NCBI RefSeq assembly: GCF_001969365.1
Contig: NZ_CP019312.1
Span: forward strand, 3,410,001-3,474,000
DNA from: Tateyamaria omphalii
GTDB lineage: Bacteria > Pseudomonadota > Alphaproteobacteria > Rhodobacterales > Rhodobacteraceae
Direction: 5' to 3'
DNA: 64,000 bases
Part shown: positions 25,236 to 34,200 of the stretch, piece by piece
How the letters are laid out: every line of letters begins with the position of its first letter
How positions within the stretch are numbered: the stretch's first letter is position 1
Translations under genes and position numbers: made by a program
The notes under the pieces: generated by a model
The model's input: the letters and a program-made list of their open reading frames with translations, nothing else
What the model was told of the DNA's origin: nothing
Databases searched by the model: none

Positions 25236-26241
25236 GGGCTCCCCTCCCTCGTCCGGCATTATCTGAAGTGGTACGCGTGCGGCCCCGAAACGCAAAGCAA
25301 TTTGAGTAACCTGAGCCTGGGGAATGTGATGCACATCGTTCCGTTGGCTGCGACAGTTGTTGTTGAGACGACTGTGGCGCTATCAACCGTCGAAACGCTG
25401 GAAGAGCAGATGAGCGAGAAAGAGCGGGACTATCGCGGATCCATGACCGTCTGTGTGAAGTCGAGACAAACGCTGCCACGCCGGGTCGGGATTTTAAGGC
25501 CATGAGCTACGCCATGGGAATGACTGGTGCTCAGATAAACGAGAACAACAGGCTGTTTGGGCAACTCCTGGCGCACCGATGACAGACTTGTCCCATGATG
25601 CCTTCTTCCATTCCAAAGAAGAGATTACACCGTCAAACCGTGGGATCAAACACGTTCGGCAAGCCGCTGAGCAAGGCGCGTGACCTGATGTAATCGCTCA
25701 CCTGTCCGGCGGTCACGAACCGATCAAGCGGCGTCCTTGGCTGTCGCAGATGACATGTAGTTTGGCCCCGCTAAGCGCCTTGGTCGCCGGGTTTACTGGC
25801 CGTTGATTTTCGAAGGTTGGTCGGGAGCTTGGGTAACTTGTCACGGACAGCATGACCGGCGCGACAACAAAGGCCCGCCACCTCTATTTTTATAGGTGCC
25901 GAGAGTGTTCCGTCGAAGTTCCCCAAAGGACGCGTGGCGGCTTGTCCGGGGTTCAGGCTGTTGGGAGCGCCATTTTTGCGCGGCGGGGATATTCTGATCC
26001 TAAGCGATTTGACCGCATTGGGGCAGAGGTCAAACCTGCAGGCCGCGCACCTTGCACTTGCAGCACTATTTGCCAGCCGGGAGGCGTGACGCCGATTGGC
26101 GATAATGCCGCAGAGATGCCCAGCACGCTCAAGTGACGCAGTGGGTCGCGCAATGCGGTGCCGGGGGTTCAAACCTCCGGGCGGGCAAAACCTCCGCTTC
26201 CATTTTCAAGCGCCTGAAACATAAGAGAAAATTGGAAGGAT
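25236..26241. other. Gene-less region with IS remnants upstream of alcohol dehydrogenase
   Basis: About 1 kb between the alcohol dehydrogenase start and tRNA-Leu. Apart from the IS5-family fragment listed separately, open frames are short and unlike coding sequence. A perfect seven-base stem around a TTCAAA loop lies near 26,160-26,180 (CCGGGGG with CCTCCGG) and resembles a tRNA T-arm by chance or descent, but no other tRNA part is present. The stretch looks like decayed accessory DNA next to a tRNA gene. Confidence 0.45.
25650..25790 (-). mobile_element. IS5-family transposase central remnant
   Basis: The reverse strand encodes the middle of an IS5-family transposase. One frame gives KALSGAKLHVICDSQGRRLI and then TGA. 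A shifted frame continues TAGQVSDYIRSRALLSGLPNV. Together these match the family pattern GxLxxKLHxxCDxxGxP...LTAGQVSDxxGAxxLL. There is at least one frameshift and neither end of the element is present. It is a different segment of the protein from the remnant at 13.6 kb, so the two may be unrelated insertions of one family. Confidence 0.7.
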
Positions 26242-26328
26242 TGGTGCCCAGAAGAGGACTCGAACCTCCACGTCCATACGGACACTAGCACCTGAAGCTA
26301 GCGCGTCTACCAATTCCGCCATCTGGGC
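26242..26328 (-). tRNA. tRNA-Leu (anticodon CAG)
   Basis: An 87-base tRNA with encoded CCA end. The acceptor stem pairs GCCCAGA with TCTGGGC, followed by discriminator A. The D arm reads GGAATTGGTAGAC. The anticodon stem CTAGC/GCTAG encloses the loop TTCAGGT with anticodon CAG. A long variable arm, typical of leucine tRNAs, includes GTCCGTATGGAC. The T arm has GGTTCGAGTCC. It decodes CUG. Confidence 0.97.
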
Positions 26329-26531
26329 ACGGGTTGGTGGAGCGTCGTTTAAGCGTGGCGACAAGGGGTGTCAATCCGATTCTCAGGCCTGACCCGGCGG
26401 AAATCGTGGGAGCCTCTGGCAGGGGGTTTTGAAACGGGGAAGTAGGAGAGGGCCCGCGCCAAATTGGCGTCTTGTCTGTGGGCCGGGCGGGGGATAGACC
26501 ACCGTGCAAAGCTGTGCGCGAGGAGCGAGCG

Positions 26532-27512
26532 ATGTCCAAGCTGGTCACGATCTATGGTGGGTCCGGTTTTGTCGGGCGGTATATTGCCCGACGCATGGCC
26601 AAGGCCGGATGGCGTGTCCGCGTCGCGGTGCGCCGCCCGAACGAGGCGATCTTTGTCAAACCCTATGGCGTTGTGGGGCAGGTTGAGCCGGTGTTGTGCA
26701 ACATCCGTGACGATGCATCTGTGGCGCAGGTTATGATGGGCGCCGATGCGGTTGTGAACTGCGTTGGGATCTTGGCCAAGCAGGGCAAGAACACGTTTGA
26801 TTCCGTGCAATCTGACGGTGCGGCGCGTATTGCGCGCATCGCGGCAGAGCAGGGTGTCGAGAAGATGGTGCATGTCTCTGCCATCGGCGCGGATGCCGAC
26901 AGTGGCAGCGACTACGCGCGCACCAAGGCAGAGGGCGAAGCAGCCGTGTCGGAGCATATGCCAGGTGCGGTTATTCTGCGTCCATCCATCGTCTTTGGGC
27001 CCGAAGACCAGTTCTTTAACCGCTTTGCGTCAATGTCCCGCCTGGGCCCGGTCCTGCCTGTTGTGGGCGCCGACACCCGTTTTCAACCGGTCTATGTGGA
27101 TGATGTGGCGAAGGCTGCGGAAACGGCGCTGATCACACCGGTCGAGCCTGGCGTTTATGAATTGGGCGGTCCTGATGTCAGCACGTTCCGCGCGCTGATG
27201 GAAACCATGTTGCACGTGATCCGGCGCCGCCGGGCGGTGGTCAACATCCCGTTTTGGTTGGCGTCGATCATGGGGCTTGGGTTTGACACGCTGAACGCGT
27301 TGACGCTGGGGCTGATCCCGGCGCAGATCACGCGCGATCAGGTGCGCAACCTGCGCAGGGACAATGTCGTTGCCGACGATGCAAGGGGCTTTGACGCGCT
27401 GGGTATCAAGCCGGTTGCCATGGCGTCCGTCCTGCCGGAATACCTGTGGCGCTTCCGTCCATCGGGTCAGTATGACGCCATCAAGGAAAGCGCCAGGAAC
27501 CTGCGCACCTAA
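26532..27512 (+). CDS. Complex I NDUFA9-like NAD(P)-binding epimerase family protein
   Basis: A protein of 326 residues of the atypical short-chain dehydrogenase group that includes the complex I accessory subunit NDUFA9. The Rossmann motif is VTIYGGSGFVGRYIARRMAK; then ADAVVNCVGIL, and VHVSAIGADADSGSDYARTKAEGE. The usual YxxxK pair is present as YARTK. In alphaproteobacteria such a protein accompanies complex I, but none of the nuo genes is here. AGGAG precedes the ATG. It converges on uppP with a four-base overlap. Confidence 0.88.
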   Translation: MSKLVTIYGGSGFVGRYIARRMAKAGWRVRVAVRRPNEAIFVKPYGVVGQVEPVLCNIRDDASVAQVMMGADAVVNCVGILAKQGKNTFDSVQSDGAARIARIAAEQGVEKMVHVSAIGADADSGSDYARTKAEGEAAVSEHMPGAVILRPSIVFGPEDQFFNRFASMSRLGPVLPVVGADTRFQPVYVDDVAKAAETALITPVEPGVYELGGPDVSTFRALMETMLHVIRRRRAVVNIPFWLASIMGLGFDTLNALTLGLIPAQITRDQVRNLRRDNVVADDARGFDALGIKPVAMASVLPEYLWRFRPSGQYDAIKESARNLRT

Positions 27513-28312
27513 GTGTAGGCCCAGATGAGCAAGCCAATGCCTAGAGCGACCCTATAGACCACATAGGGAGTAAAGCTGACGGTTTTGAGTAGGCGCATCA
27601 TCAGCACAAGCGCGGCCAGGGCGGCCAAAAATGCAAAGGCTGCGGCGATCACTGCGTCTCGCATGACAGCCCAGTTTGCTTCGGCAATGACATCTATGCT
27701 CAGCACTGCGCCCGAGGCGAGAATAACCGGGATCGACATCAGCATCGACAGTTTTGCAGCCCCCTCTCGTTCATATCCAAGGGCGCGGGCGGCGGTGATC
27801 GTGATGCCGGACCGCGACGTGCCGGGGATCAACGCGAGGCACTGGGCCAGCCCCATGATCCCGGCATGCGTGATCGTCCAGCGCTCTGCCGTGCGTTCGG
27901 TCGGTCCGCGCTTGTCTGCCCAGTAGAGCACGAGGCCGAAGATCAGCATGGTCCAGCCGATGACGGCGGCGCTGCGCATGGCTTCGTCCAGCCCGGTGAC
28001 TTTGATGACAACGCCTACGATCAGCGCGGGAATCGTTGCGGTCACAAGGCAAAGCGCTAGAAATGCGCCCTGGGTGTCGACCTTGCGTCGGGCCAGACGG
28101 GTCAGACCGTGCGCAGCGACCCGGACATCGGCCCAGAAGTAGAGAATGACAGCCAGCAATGTGCCCACGTGCACGGCCACGTCGATTGCCAACCCCTGAT
28201 CTGGTGTGCCCGTCAGTGTTGGCAACAAGATAAGGTGGCCTGACGACGACACAGGCAAAAACTCGGTCACGCCCTGAATGATAGCTACCATCAGAAGTTG
28301 AAAAAGAGTCAT
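27509..28312 (-). CDS. uppP: Undecaprenyl-diphosphate phosphatase
   Basis: A 267-residue inner membrane phosphatase with about eight membrane segments. It recycles the lipid carrier undecaprenyl diphosphate to the monophosphate needed for peptidoglycan and exopolysaccharide synthesis. The catalytic motifs are EFLPVSSSGHLILLP near the start and LIPGTSRSGITITAARALG in the second half. Length matches BacA/UppP. It ends overlapping the NDUFA9-like gene. Confidence 0.95.
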   Translation of the reverse strand: MTLFQLLMVAIIQGVTEFLPVSSSGHLILLPTLTGTPDQGLAIDVAVHVGTLLAVILYFWADVRVAAHGLTRLARRKVDTQGAFLALCLVTATIPALIVGVVIKVTGLDEAMRSAAVIGWTMLIFGLVLYWADKRGPTERTAERWTITHAGIMGLAQCLALIPGTSRSGITITAARALGYEREGAAKLSMLMSIPVILASGAVLSIDVIAEANWAVMRDAVIAAAFAFLAALAALVLMMRLLKTVSFTPYVVYRVALGIGLLIWAYT

Positions 28313-28524
28313 GGCGCCTGCGTCCCTATGTTATGGTGACGTTACAAGCCTCTGATTCTGAACGCAAAGCCAGAATATAGGTCCGGTTCGGATATATATT
28401 TCGCGCAAAAGTGTGACTTTGCCGCGCTCCATTGGCCATAAAACACAAAATATGTCATAACTACTGACTTTTAATTCCGATCGCTATGCAATAAACGGCG
28501 CGGACTGACTGTGGAGGGACAGCT

Positions 28525-29967
28525 TTGGCCGAACAACCCATGCTTAAGTTCGTGAAGATCGAACGTGACATGCCTGAAAAGCGTGACGCAGATATACGCC
28601 GGGAAGATTTCCGCGAGATTTACGCCGAGTACGCCGATGCCAAGGCCAAGGAGCAGGCATCGCGCTGCTCGCAATGTGGCGTGCCCTATTGCCAGTCGCA
28701 TTGCCCGCTGCACAACAACATCCCCGATTGGCTGAAGCTGACGGCCGAGGGGCGCTTGCGCGAGGCGTATGAGGTAAGCCAGGCGACCAACACGTTTCCC
28801 GAGATTTGTGGCCGTATCTGCCCGCAGGACCGCCTGTGCGAAGGCAATTGCGTGATCGAACAGTCGGGTCACGGCACCGTCACCATCGGGTCGGTTGAGA
28901 AGTATATTACCGATACGGCATGGGAAGAAGGGTGGGTCATGCCCATCGCACCTTCGGCGGAACGTGCTGAATCTGTTGGAATAATTGGCGCGGGGCCCGG
29001 CGGGTTGGCAGCGGCGGATGTGCTGCGCCGCGCCGGTGTGCAGGTCACCGTCTACGACCGCTATGACCGCGCGGGCGGGCTGATGACCTATGGCATCCCG
29101 GGCTTCAAGCTGGAGAAGGACGTGGTCATGCGCCGCAACCAGCAGCTTGAGGCGGGTGGCGTGACGTTTAAGCTGGATTGCAATGTGGGTGAAGACATCT
29201 CGTTTGATGAGATCCGGGCCGCCCATGATGCGGTCATCATTGCCACCGGAGTCTACAAGAGCCGCGACCTGGCGATGCCGAACGGAGAGGCGCAAGGCAT
29301 TGAAAAAGCGATTGATTTCCTGACTGCGTCCAACCGGAAAAGCTTTGGCGATGACGTCGCGGACTTTGACAGTGGCCGCCTGAATGCCGAGGGCAAGAAG
29401 GTGGTTGTGATCGGTGGGGGCGACACGGCGATGGACTGTGTGCGCACGTCGATCCGGCAGGGTGCGACGAGCGTGACGTGCCTGTATCGCCGGGACCGGG
29501 CCAACATGCCGGGCAGCCAGCGCGAAGTGCAGAATGCCGAGGAAGAAGGCGTTGTGTTTGAATGGCTTAGCGCGCCCAAAGGGTTCACCACCGACGGCGA
29601 CAAGGTCGCGGGCGTGATGGTTCAGAAGATGCGCCTGGGTGCCCCCGATGCGACGGGTCGTCAGGCGCCGGAAGTCATTGAAAATGCAGACTATGTCGAG
29701 GAAGCGGACCTTGTGATCAAGGCTCTGGGCTTTGAGCCGGAGGACCTGCCGACCCTGTGGAACACCGACGGTCTGGACGTGACCCGCTGGGGCACGATCA
29801 AGGCGGAATTCACGACAGGCAAGACCGCGGTCGAGGGTGTCTATGCCGTGGGCGACATCGTGCGCGGCGCGTCCCTGGTGGTCTGGGCCATCCGCGATGG
29901 TCGCGATTGCGCCGAGGCGATCCTGCAGAAATTCGGTGCGGGCGAAACCGTCATGGCCGCTGAATAG
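28525..29967 (+). CDS. gltD: Glutamate synthase [NADPH], small subunit
   Basis: A 480-residue GltD. The N-terminal part has two cysteine sets for low-potential [4Fe-4S] clusters, CSQCGVPYCQSHCP and CGRICPQDRLCEGNC. The FAD site is VGIIGAGPGGLAAADVLRRA, and the NADPH site VVIGGGDTAMDCVRT. The start is TTG at 28,525 behind a GGAGGGAC; no ATG fits. It supplies electrons from NADPH to GltB. The large subunit lies 1.25 kb downstream after a GFA-family gene and a secreted protein, an arrangement I associate with Rhodobacterales. Confidence 0.95.
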   Translation: MAEQPMLKFVKIERDMPEKRDADIRREDFREIYAEYADAKAKEQASRCSQCGVPYCQSHCPLHNNIPDWLKLTAEGRLREAYEVSQATNTFPEICGRICPQDRLCEGNCVIEQSGHGTVTIGSVEKYITDTAWEEGWVMPIAPSAERAESVGIIGAGPGGLAAADVLRRAGVQVTVYDRYDRAGGLMTYGIPGFKLEKDVVMRRNQQLEAGGVTFKLDCNVGEDISFDEIRAAHDAVIIATGVYKSRDLAMPNGEAQGIEKAIDFLTASNRKSFGDDVADFDSGRLNAEGKKVVVIGGGDTAMDCVRTSIRQGATSVTCLYRRDRANMPGSQREVQNAEEEGVVFEWLSAPKGFTTDGDKVAGVMVQKMRLGAPDATGRQAPEVIENADYVEEADLVIKALGFEPEDLPTLWNTDGLDVTRWGTIKAEFTTGKTAVEGVYAVGDIVRGASLVVWAIRDGRDCAEAILQKFGAGETVMAAE

Positions 29968-30080
29968 ACCCGAAACTGGCGGTACACGCCGCGTGCACAA
30001 CCTGTGCACAAAGTATGCACCGCCCTGTCACACATTGAGATCACATAGGTCAGCAAGGCTGACAGATCAGGGAGCGTCAG

Positions 30081-30518
30081 ATGATCAAGGAAGGAGGATG
30101 CCTGTGTGGAGCCGTGCGTTTTGTCGCCCGCAACGTGCCGTCCACCTTTGGCATCTGTCATTGCGAGGCGTGCCGCCGCTGGACCGGATCGGCGCTGTTC
30201 GAGGTGAGCGTGAAGACCGACGATCTGAACTGGACAGGAACCGAGCATATTGCGACCCGTCAAACCAGCGACTGGGCGGAACGTGCGTGGTGCCGGGAAT
30301 GTGGCACCGCCCTGTATTTCCGACAGACAAAAGAGGGCGAGTGGTTTGGTGGCACGGACCTGCCGCTTGGCCTGTTTGATGATCCCAATGGTTTCACATT
30401 GACCCACGAGATCTTTGTCGATCACGCGCCCGACGGTATCTGCCTGAAAGACAGCGGCCAAAAGCGGCTGACCCGCGCCGAGGTGATCGCGCTGAACCCG
30501 GATGTGGCAACGATATGA
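30081..30518 (+). CDS. GFA (glutathione-dependent formaldehyde-activating) family protein
   Basis: A 145-residue protein of the GFA/CENP-V fold. Zinc-binding cysteines lie in GGCLCGAVRF, in CHCEACRRWTGS and in WCRECGTALYF, the standard pattern of the family. It is a small cytoplasmic zinc protein; most members have no proven activity, and the formaldehyde-activating label comes from a few. The Shine-Dalgarno sequence GGAGCG is well placed. Its stop overlaps the next gene's ATG by four bases, so it belongs to the gltD-gltB unit. Confidence 0.88.
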   Translation: MIKEGGCLCGAVRFVARNVPSTFGICHCEACRRWTGSALFEVSVKTDDLNWTGTEHIATRQTSDWAERAWCRECGTALYFRQTKEGEWFGGTDLPLGLFDDPNGFTLTHEIFVDHAPDGICLKDSGQKRLTRAEVIALNPDVATI

Positions 30519-31219
30519 GACGCCTTGCCACCATACTGGCCGTGCTGGTCGCGAGTGCCGTGCAGGCGCAGGATGATCCGTTGGTGTTCACTCCGCCGCC
30601 GGGGTGTGTCGGTGATCTGACCATCCAGCAGCGCAGTTGCGAAGTCATGCACATTTACAATTGCGCCGCGGATACTGCCGGTGAGCGGTGGAACATTGTC
30701 TTTGATGCCCATGGCCCTCGCTACATGGGCAAGGTCGACCGGGAAACGCAATGGCTGGAAAGCTATGACCTGTTTCCGACGAAACGCTATGTGCTGGTGC
30801 AGCCCGCCGATGATCCCTTGAACCTGACCGAGCTGATGGAGACGGGCACCGATTCCTATGATTTCCAGCGGCGCGGGCCGGACGAGGTACAGCGTTTCGT
30901 CGGGTACGACCGGATCGTGTCCGAAAACGTTGTGATCGACGGTGAGACGCTGCTGAAGACCGAGTTTTCCATGCGCCGCGAAAGCACCAAGGAAGGTGAT
31001 TTCACCATGGCAGGTACAGAATATGTCGTGCCGCGCCTGCGTCACTTCATCTCCGGGACGTACCGGATCAACCGCGATGGCGCGATCGAGGAGTGGGATC
31101 TGTCCCCTATCGACTTCATCTATCCGGGCGAGCCCGGATTTTTCGCCACGACACCCCTCTATGAATGCGAGCCGACGCTGGCGCGTTACGCAAGCCCGAC
31201 GAAAGGAACCGACCAATGA
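30515..31219 (+). CDS. Hypothetical secreted protein between gltD and gltB
   Basis: A 234-residue protein that I do not recognise as a named family. The N-terminal 19 residues (MRRLATILAVLVASAVQAQ) form a signal peptide. Four cysteines (PPGCVG, RSCEVM, YNCAAD, YECEPT) could form disulfides in the periplasm. The mature part is rich in beta-forming and charged residues with no membrane segment. It overlaps both neighbours by four bases, so it is made together with GFA and GltB. A role tied to glutamate synthesis is not evident from the sequence. Confidence 0.75.
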   Translation: MRRLATILAVLVASAVQAQDDPLVFTPPPGCVGDLTIQQRSCEVMHIYNCAADTAGERWNIVFDAHGPRYMGKVDRETQWLESYDLFPTKRYVLVQPADDPLNLTELMETGTDSYDFQRRGPDEVQRFVGYDRIVSENVVIDGETLLKTEFSMRRESTKEGDFTMAGTEYVVPRLRHFISGTYRINRDGAIEEWDLSPIDFIYPGEPGFFATTPLYECEPTLARYASPTKGTDQ

Positions 31220-34200
31220 CCAAATATGATGCCGACTGGGTCCGCCGCGAGGAAGCAAAACGCTCGTTCATGGCCGAAAACGGTCTGTATTCCGAGGCTG
31301 AGGAGCATTCGTCCTGTGGTGTGGGCCTTGTGGTGTCCGTGGACGGGTCGAAAAGCCGGGCTGTCGTGGAAAACGGGATCAAGGCGCTGAAGGCGATCTG
31401 GCACCGCGGTGCTGTCGACGCCGATGGCAAGACCGGCGATGGCGCGGGCATTCACGTGCAGATCCCCGTGTCGTTCTTTTATGATCAGGTCGAGCGGACC
31501 GGCCACACCCCCAACCGCGATCAGTTGCTGGCCGTCGGTCAGGTGTTTCTGCCTCGCACCGATTTTGGCGCGCAGGAGACCTGCCGGACCATCGTGGAAT
31601 CCGAAGTGCTGCGCATGGGCTACTACATCTATGGGTGGCGGCACGTGCCGGTGGACATCGCTTGTCTGGGTGAAAAGGCGAACGCGACCCGGCCCGAGAT
31701 TGAGCAGATCCTGATTTCAAATTCCAAGGGTGTGGATGAAGAGACGTTTGAGCGTGAGCTGTATGTCATTCGCCGCCGGATCGAAAAGGCCGCCGCGGCC
31801 GCGCAGGTGCCGCAGTTGTATATCGCGTCATTGTCCTGCCGGTCGATCATTTACAAGGGCATGATGCTGGCCGAGCAGGTGGCGGAGTTTTATCCCGATC
31901 TGCTGGACGAGCGGTTCGAGAGCGCCTTTGCCATCTATCACCAGCGCTATTCCACCAACACGTTCCCGCAGTGGTGGCTGGCACAGCCGTTCCGGATGCT
32001 GGCCCATAATGGCGAGATCAACACGCTGAAGGGCAACCTGAACTGGATGAAATCGCACGAGATCCGGATGGCATCCGGTGCGTTTGGCGATATGGCGGAG
32101 GACATCAAGCCTATCGTCGCCAACGGGTCGTCGGATTCGGCAGCGCTGGATGCCGTGTTCGAGGTGTTGGTCCGCGCAGGCCGCAATGCGCCGATGGCCA
32201 AGACGATGCTGGTGCCCGAATCGTGGTCCAAGCAGGCGATTGAGCTGCCGCAGGCGTGGCGCGACATGTATTCCTACTGCAATTCGGTGATGGAGCCGTG
32301 GGACGGTCCCGCTGCCCTTGCCATGACGGATGGCCGTTGGGTCTGTGCCGGGCTGGACCGGAACGGGCTGCGCCCGATGCGTTATGTCGTGACCCGCGAC
32401 GGGATGGTCATTGCCGGGTCAGAGACCGGGATGGTGCCGCTGGAAGAGTCGAACGTGGTTGAAAAGGGCGCTTTGGGCCCGGGTCAGTTGCTGGCCGTCG
32501 ATATGGTCGAGGGCAAGCTGTACCACGACACCGATATCAAGGATCAGTTGGCCGCCTCGCAGCCATTTGGCGCGTGGGTTGGCAAGATCACGGACCTTGA
32601 GGGTGAATTGTCCGGTGTGACCGAGAAAGCGCTGTTTGATGGTGAGGCCCTGCGCCGCCGTCAGATTGCGGCCGGGTATTCGATTGAGGAGTTGGAGAAC
32701 ATCCTGGCCCCGATGGCCGAGGACGCGAAAGAGGCGCTGGCGTCGATGGGGGATGACACGCCGTCGGCTGTGTTGTCGAAGAAATATCGGCCGCTGAGCC
32801 ACTTCTTCCGTCAGAATTTCTCTCAGGTGACGAACCCGCCGATTGATAGCTTGCGCGAGTATCGGGTGATGAGCCTGAAGACGCGGTTCGGGAACCTCAA
32901 GAACGTGCTGGACGAGTCGAGTGCGCAGACCGAGATCATCACCCTCGACAGTCCGTTCGTCGGCAATGCGCAGTGGGACAAGCTGGTCAGTTCCTTCAAT
33001 TCGGCGCTGGTCGAGATTGACTGCACGTTCGAGCCGGGTGTCGGCGCGCTGAGCGCGGGGCTGGCCCGTGTGCGGGCCGAAGCCGAGGATGCCGTGCGCT
33101 CGGGCGCGGGGCATATCGTGCTGACGGACCAGCATTCGGATGCCGACAAGGTGGCGATGCCGATGATCCTGGCGACCTCTGCCGTGCATTCGCATCTGAC
33201 CCGGAATGGCTTGCGCACCTTCTGTTCGCTGAACGTGCGGTCGGCTGAGTGTATTGATCCGCATTATTTTGCTGTGCTGATCGGGTGCGGGGCGACCGTT
33301 GTGAACGCCTATCTGGCGGAGGATTCCCTGGCGGATCGGATTGATCGCAACCTGCTGGACGGGACGCTGACCGAAGCGGTGGCGCGGTATCGGAACGCGA
33401 TTGATCAGGGCTTGCTCAAGATCATGGCGAAGATGGGGATTTCCGTGGTGTCCTCGTACCGTGGTGGCCTGAACTTTGAGGCCGTGGGCCTGAGCCGGGC
33501 GATGGTGGCGGAGTATTTCCCCGGCATGACCAGCCGCATCTCGGGCATCGGTGTGACGGGTATTCAGTCGAAGGCGGAAGAGGTTCATGCGCAAGGGTGG
33601 ACCGGCACGAATGTGCTGCCCATTGGCGGCTTCTACAAGGCGCGGGCCAAGGGGGAGACCCACGCGTGGGAAGCGACCTCGATGCATATGATGCAGATGG
33701 CCTGTAATCGCGCGTCGTTCGAGATGTGGAAGCAGTATTCGGCCAAGATGCGGTCGCAGCCGCCCATTCACTTGCGCGACCTGATGGACATCAAGCCGTT
33801 GGGCAAGCCGGTGCCGCTGGAAGAGGTGGAAAGCATCACCTCGATCCGGAAGCGGTTCGTGACGCCGGGCATGAGCTTGGGCGCGCTGAGCCCGGAGGCG
33901 CACAAGACGCTGAACGTGGCGATGAACCGGATTGGCGCGAAGAGTGACTCGGGTGAGGGCGGCGAGGATCCGGCGCATTTCCAACCGGAGCCCAATGGCG
34001 ACAACCCGTCGGCCAAGATCAAGCAGGTCGCGAGCGGTAGATTTGGTGTGACCGCCGAGTACCTGAACCAGTGCGAAGAGCTGGAGATCAAGGTGGCGCA
34101 GGGGGCCAAGCCCGGTGAGGGGGGGCAGTTGCCCGGCATGAAGGTCACGGACCTGATCGCGCGGCTGCGGCATTCGACCAAGGGTGTGACGCTGATTTCG

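Noticed and set aside
25302-25505. A 67-codon open frame upstream of the alcohol dehydrogenase
   Set aside because: No recognisable family or ribosome site, and it lies in a stretch of decayed DNA.
26155-26185. Possible second tRNA or permuted tmRNA piece around the TTCAAA hairpin
   Set aside because: Only a T-arm-like stem is present. No acceptor stem, anticodon arm or D arm could be found on either side, and the loop is six rather than seven bases.
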